Assembly (NCBI GenBank): GCA_031259795.1 | Contig: JAIRLA010000124.1 | Coordinates: 1 to 11,784, forward strand | Direction of reading: 5' to 3' | DNA: 11,784 nucleotides | Origin: Azoarcus sp. | GTDB taxonomy: Bacteria; Pseudomonadota; Gammaproteobacteria; Burkholderiales; Rhodocyclaceae | Shown: positions 8,956-11,784 of the stretch, piece after piece | Layout of the letters: each line of letters begins with the position of its first letter | Position numbering within the stretch: position 1 is the stretch's first letter | The notes under the pieces: model-generated | Seen by the model: the letters and a program-made list of their open reading frames with translations, nothing else | Databases searched by the model: none | Told to the model about the DNA's origin: nothing | Made by a program: the position numbers and the translations under genes

Positions 8956-8978
8956 CCGCGGCGCGCGCCGCGGTTTTT
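8956..8978 (+). terminator. Rho-independent terminator after prs
   Basis: The 18-base perfect palindrome CCGCGGCGCGCGCCGCGG (8956-8973) folds as a 7-bp all-GC stem with a GCGC loop. It is followed directly by TTTTT (8974-8978) and starts 11 bases after the prs stop. A second imperfect hairpin, GCTCCCGCC against GGCGGGGC (about 8980-9003), follows and overlaps the rplY leader. Because rplY-pth lie downstream, the terminator may be partial or rplY may have its own promoter. Confidence 0.75.
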
Positions 8979-9024
8979 CGCTCCCGCCTGGTCGCGGGCG
9001 GGGCTTTCACAGGAGCCATGAACC

Positions 9025-9645
9025 ATGACCATCAACTTCAAAGCCAGCCGCCGCGCATTGCAGGGAACGGGTGCGAGCCGCCGCCTGCGCCGCGCGGGCC
9101 GTCTGCCGGGCATCATCTACGGCGGCGGCAAGGACGCCCTCGCGGTGGAGCTGGACCACAACGAGCTTTTCCACTTGCTGAAAAGGGAAGCCTTCCACTC
9201 GTCGCTGCTCACCGCCGAAATCGACGGCGAGAAGGAAACCGTGGTGCTGCGCGACACCCAGTGGCACCCCTACAAGCAGCAAGTGCTGCATATCGACTTC
9301 CAGCGCATCGACGCCAACCAGGTCATCCACATCAAGGCGCCGCTGCACTTCATCAACGGCGAGACCAGCCCGGCGGTCAAGCTCGGCGGCTGCCTCATCT
9401 CGCACATCATGACCGAGGTCGATATCAAGTGCCTGCCCGCCGATCTGCCCGAATTCATCACGGTCGATCTGGGCAAGCTCGAAGAAGGCCACGCCGTGCA
9501 CGTATCGCATCTGGTGCTGCCCAAGGGCGTTGAACTCGTGCATCACGGCGAGGGCGACCCGGTGGTGGTCAGCGCGCAGCAACACCGCGGCGCGGCGGTC
9601 GACGAAGCCACGGACGGAGCCGAAGGCGCCGCGCCCGCCGCCTGA
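9025..9645 (+). CDS. rplY: 50S ribosomal protein L25 / general stress protein Ctc (long form)
   Basis: This 206-residue protein binds 5S rRNA in the large ribosomal subunit. It is the long, two-domain form: an N-terminal L25 domain (about residues 4-93, including GASRRLRRAGRLPGIIYGG at 16-34) and a C-terminal TL5/Ctc beta domain (about 98-184, including TEVDIKCLPADLPEFITVDL at 130-149). The tail is Ala/Glu-rich and low in complexity. The ATG at 9025 has AGGAG (9011-9015) nine bases ahead. A nearer ATG at 9018 is in another frame and too close to that site. Its position between prs and pth is the conserved one, linking ribosome structure to peptidyl-tRNA recycling. Confidence 0.96.
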   Translation: MTINFKASRRALQGTGASRRLRRAGRLPGIIYGGGKDALAVELDHNELFHLLKREAFHSSLLTAEIDGEKETVVLRDTQWHPYKQQVLHIDFQRIDANQVIHIKAPLHFINGETSPAVKLGGCLISHIMTEVDIKCLPADLPEFITVDLGKLEEGHAVHVSHLVLPKGVELVHHGEGDPVVVSAQQHRGAAVDEATDGAEGAAPAA

Positions 9646-9681
9646 CGGGCAAGCGCTTTCCCCGCCCCGCCGCCGGCGGCC

Positions 9682-10293
9682 ATGGCGACTGCTCCCGCTC
9701 CCCGCCTGCTCGTCGGCCTCGGCAATCCCGGCGGCGAATACAGCGAAACCCGGCACAACGCCGGGTTCTGGTTTTGCGAGAGCCTCGGGCGCTCGCTCGG
9801 GGCGCGTTTCGCCTTCGAGTCCCGCTTCCACGGCTTCGCCGCCCATCTCCGGGACGCCGGTTTGTGGCTGCTGATGCCGCAGACCTACATGAACCGCTCC
9901 GGGCAGGCCATCGGCGCGCTCGCCCGCTTCTACCGCATTCCGCCCGGCGAGATTCTCATCGTTCACGACGAACTCGACCTCCCCCCCGGACAATTGCGCC
10001 TCAAATCCGGCGGCGGCCTGGGCGGCCACAACGGTCTCAAGGACGCCTGCGCCCACCTCGGCAGCCAGGACTTCTGGCGGCTGCGCATCGGCATCGGCCA
10101 TCCGGGCGACCGCAATGAAGTGGTGAATTACGTCCTCAAGCCGCCCCGCCGCGAGGAGCGCCCGCTCATCGACGAAGCCATCGACCGCGCACTGGCAAAC
10201 TGGCCTTCGATTGCCCGCGGCGACTGGGAAAAGGCCGCCCAGCGCCTGAACGTCCGTTCGCCCAGGCTTGAACCGGATCGCCAGGGCGGTTAA
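9682..10293 (+). CDS. pth: Peptidyl-tRNA hydrolase
   Basis: This 203-residue enzyme releases peptides from peptidyl-tRNAs that drop off the ribosome, recycling tRNA. The signature residues are all present: LVGLGNPG (residues 10-17), the catalytic His25 in TRHNAGF, Asn71 in TYMNRSG, Asp96 in VHDELDLP, and Asn117 in GGHNGLKD. Length is normal. The start at 9682 gives the correct N-terminus, but no good Shine-Dalgarno is seen; a GC palindrome, GCCGCCGGCGGC, sits directly before the ATG, so initiation may depend on translation of rplY 36 bases upstream. In related bacteria ychF follows directly; here a two-gene toxin-antitoxin-like insertion intervenes. Confidence 0.96.
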   Translation: MATAPAPRLLVGLGNPGGEYSETRHNAGFWFCESLGRSLGARFAFESRFHGFAAHLRDAGLWLLMPQTYMNRSGQAIGALARFYRIPPGEILIVHDELDLPPGQLRLKSGGGLGGHNGLKDACAHLGSQDFWRLRIGIGHPGDRNEVVNYVLKPPRREERPLIDEAIDRALANWPSIARGDWEKAAQRLNVRSPRLEPDRQGG

Positions 10294-10296
10294 CAT
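10268..10296 (+). promoter_or_regulatory. Candidate sigma70-type promoter for the toxin-antitoxin pair
   Basis: TTGAAC (10268-10273) and TAACAT (10291-10296) are separated by exactly 17 bases, each matching four of six consensus positions. The -10 element overlaps the pth stop codon. Transcription would start near 10303, just ahead of the GAGGA ribosome binding site at 10313-10317. It is a hand-spotted candidate, and a match of this strength can arise by chance. Confidence 0.35.
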
Positions 10297-10324
10297 CCCC
10301 GCGAACACAGGCGAGGAAAATATC

Positions 10325-10642
10325 ATGAACGAAGAAGCGGGGAAAACTGAATGGTCTTATGAAGACACGCTGAATTACGAGTGTGCCCGCGAGGCAATCA
10401 GTCACATGGTTTCTATTTATTCTTCCATAATTCATACGGAAGAAAAAAAGCCGCATCCAGATAAAAAGATTCTGGCATTGTTGCACACCGGGATTTCTCA
10501 TCTTTCCGATGAAGTTCGTAATCTCAGAATGGACAATCGTGCGGAGGTTGCGCGTGTCCGTTCTCAATACTGCAAAATAATACACGAATACGAAAGCAGG
10601 GAGGAAGAGATTGAAGCTGAATCCCAAGCAGTATCTTCTTGA
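10325..10642 (+). CDS. Small acidic protein, probable antitoxin paired with the zeta-type toxin
   Basis: This 105-residue protein has no function I can assign from motifs. It is Glu-rich and predicted mainly helical: YEDTLNYECAREAISHMVS (residues 12-30) looks like one helix, a KKPHPDKK linker (41-48) follows, then a second long helical region to the acidic end EEEIEAES (93-100). The ATG at 10325 has GAGGA seven bases ahead; an in-frame TTG at 10268 inside pth is less likely. The last 32 bases overlap the downstream kinase gene, and order and size fit an antitoxin preceding its toxin. The coding sequence is strikingly AT-richer than its surroundings (about 42% GC over 10381-10500), a sign of transfer. 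It does not obviously match the classical epsilon antitoxin. Confidence 0.7.
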   Translation: MNEEAGKTEWSYEDTLNYECAREAISHMVSIYSSIIHTEEKKPHPDKKILALLHTGISHLSDEVRNLRMDNRAEVARVRSQYCKIIHEYESREEEIEAESQAVSS

Positions 10643-11489
10643 TGAAGAAAAAGTCAGGCTCTACATTTTCAGGGCGGGCATGGAAGGGCTTGCAAAACCA
10701 ACGGCAGTCCTTCTTGGAGGGCAGCCTGGCGCGGGGAAAAGCAAAATCCTGGACGATGCTTTTTTGGAATTGATACGGCGCGGCGATACCGTTCAAATCG
10801 TCGGGGATGATTTACGCGGCTTCCACCCAATGAACAGGTATCTCCTGAAACGTGACGACAAGACCGCCGCTTTCTACACCGACCTGGATTCTGGACGCTG
10901 GGTAAAAAAAGCGATAGATGAAGCCAAAGCGCGGAGGCTCAACATCATTGTCGAAGGCACGATGAGAAATAGCGCTATCGTGGCGGAGACCGTGGCGAAG
11001 TTACGCCCGGAATACGAAATTGATGTACGAGTATTGGCGGTCAATTTCCGCCTGAGCGAACAAGGCATCATGTTGCGCTACGAAGGACAGAAAGCGGAAC
11101 GCGGCGTTGGACGCTGGACAACGCCGAAAGCCCACAAGGATGGTTACGACGGAATGCCCGCGACCATCGAACATATCGAGCGCGAACGGATCGCAGTCCG
11201 GGTGGCGGTCTACAAGCGTGACGGCCGGGCGATTTATTCCAACGAGTTCAGGGGCGGAAAATGGTCACGCGCACCGCAAGCCCGCGCCGTCGTGGAAGCG
11301 GAACGCGATCGGCCCATGACCTCGCGGGAATTCCGTGATTATGTCGAAGGTTTTGATCGACTTGCCGAAGCGCTGGCGAGGCCGGAACGCCGGGCCAGCG
11401 CCGGGGAAATCGACAAAATAGAATCCATGCGCCGGCAAGCCCGGAAAGAATGGCATGAACTCATCAGCACAGGAAAAATTTTGACATGA
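10611..11489 (+). CDS. Zeta-toxin-family P-loop kinase (probable toxin)
   Basis: This 292-residue protein resembles zeta toxins, which phosphorylate UDP-N-acetyl-amino sugars or other small nucleotides and so block cell wall synthesis or metabolism. It has a Walker A motif GGQPGAGKS (residues 36-44, Lys43), then [10 protein letters not shown] (64-73) containing the acidic and basic catalytic-type residues Asp67 and Arg69. Next come IIVEGTMRN (112-120) and an Arg-rich region [14 protein letters not shown] (147-160), in the order typical of the family. A basic and acidic helical tail (about 225-292) follows. The start is TTG at 10611 with GGGAGG six bases upstream, inside the preceding gene; no better ATG precedes the P-loop. 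Its TGA overlaps the ychF ATG. The actual substrate cannot be told from sequence, and relatives such as NAD-directed AvrRxo1-type kinases remain possible. Confidence 0.85.
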   Translation: MKLNPKQYLLDEEKVRLYIFRAGMEGLAKPTAVLLGGQPGAGKSKILDDAFLELIRRGDTVQIVGDDLRGFHPMNRYLLKRDDKTAAFYTDLDSGRWVKKAIDEAKARRLNIIVEGTMRNSAIVAETVAKLRPEYEIDVRVLAVNFRLSEQGIMLRYEGQKAERGVGRWTTPKAHKDGYDGMPATIEHIERERIAVRVAVYKRDGRAIYSNEFRGGKWSRAPQARAVVEAERDRPMTSREFRDYVEGFDRLAEALARPERRASAGEIDKIESMRRQARKEWHELISTGKILT

Positions 11490-11784
11490 GCCTGAAATGC
11501 GGCATCGTCGGCCTGCCCAACGTCGGCAAGTCCACCCTCTTCAACGCCCTCACCAAAGCGGGCATCGAAGCGGCGAACTACCCGTTCTGCACCATCGAAC
11601 CCAACGTCGGCATCGTCGAAGTGCCCGACGCCCGTCTGGCGCGCCTCGCCGCCATCGTCAAGCCCCAGAAAATCCAGCCCGCCATCGTCGAATTCGTCGA
11701 CATCGCCGGCTTGGTCGCGGGCGCTTCCAAAGGCGAAGGGCTGGGCAACCAGTTCCTCGCCAACATCCGCGAGACCGACGCCAT
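11486..11784 (+). CDS. ychF: Redox-regulated ribosome-binding ATPase/GTPase YchF, 3' end beyond the window
   Basis: The first 99 residues of an Obg-family P-loop protein are visible; the family is about 363 residues long. YchF (OLA1-type) binds ribosomes, prefers ATP over GTP and has been linked to translation and oxidative-stress responses. Motifs seen are the G1 loop GLPNVGKST (residues 9-17), the family-specific [12 protein letters not shown] (31-42) and the G3 motif [20 protein letters not shown] (72-91). The usual catalytic glutamine position is replaced by a hydrophobic residue (Leu76), as is normal here. The ATG at 11486 overlaps the toxin stop (ATGA), with AGGA at 11471-11474 as a rather distant ribosome binding site. 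pth is its normal upstream neighbour, now separated by the inserted pair. Confidence 0.96.
   Translation, partial: MSLKCGIVGLPNVGKSTLFNALTKAGIEAANYPFCTIEPNVGIVEVPDARLARLAAIVKPQKIQPAIVEFVDIAGLVAGASKGEGLGNQFLANIRETDA

Noticed and set aside
1..11784. CRISPR arrays, rRNA genes, transposases or integrases
   Set aside because: None seen on either strand.

Overview
The window is a GC-rich (about two-thirds G+C) proteobacterial chromosome segment, fully coding on the + strand. Protein style and gene order point to a betaproteobacterium. The order ispE - tRNA-Gln - prs - rplY - pth - ychF is a classic betaproteobacterial block, and the Nuo and Prs sequences look betaproteobacterial. I cannot name the genus; a Rhodocyclales/Nitrosomonadales-like lineage is a guess.

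Region 1 (1-6743) is the first part of a respiratory complex I operon: the 3' part of nuoD, then complete nuoE, nuoF, nuoG, nuoH and nuoI. The genes are tightly packed, with stop/start overlaps at E/F and G/H. Together they encode the NADH-oxidising module (E, F, G), the quinone-reducing connecting module (D, I) and the membrane anchor next to the quinone site (H). All expected Fe-S ligands are visible. The membrane proton-pumping genes nuoJ-N, which normally follow nuoI directly, are absent.

Region 2 (6744-6936) is a 193-bp gap with no convincing protein gene. It holds 12-bp direct repeats flanking two hairpins, which looks like a dispersed repeat or small non-autonomous element. It lies exactly where two normally separate conserved blocks have been joined.

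Region 3 (6937-10293) is the housekeeping block: ispE (isoprenoid precursors), tRNA-Gln(UUG), prs (PRPP synthesis), rplY/ctc (ribosomal protein L25) and pth (peptidyl-tRNA hydrolase). A strong hairpin with a T-run separates prs from rplY.

Region 4 (10294-11489) is a two-gene insertion between pth and ychF, which are normally neighbours. It encodes a small acidic protein and a zeta-toxin-family P-loop kinase whose TTG start lies inside the upstream gene, giving a probable toxin-antitoxin pair. The first gene is clearly AT-richer (about 42% GC by hand count of 120 bases) than pth (about 69%), which fits horizontal acquisition.

Region 5 (11486-11784) is the 5' part of ychF. Its ATG overlaps the toxin stop codon.

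The most notable points are the truncated nuo operon joined to the ispE block at a repeat, and the compact zeta-type module wired into a translation-related gene cluster. I saw no CRISPR array, integrase, transposase or rRNA.
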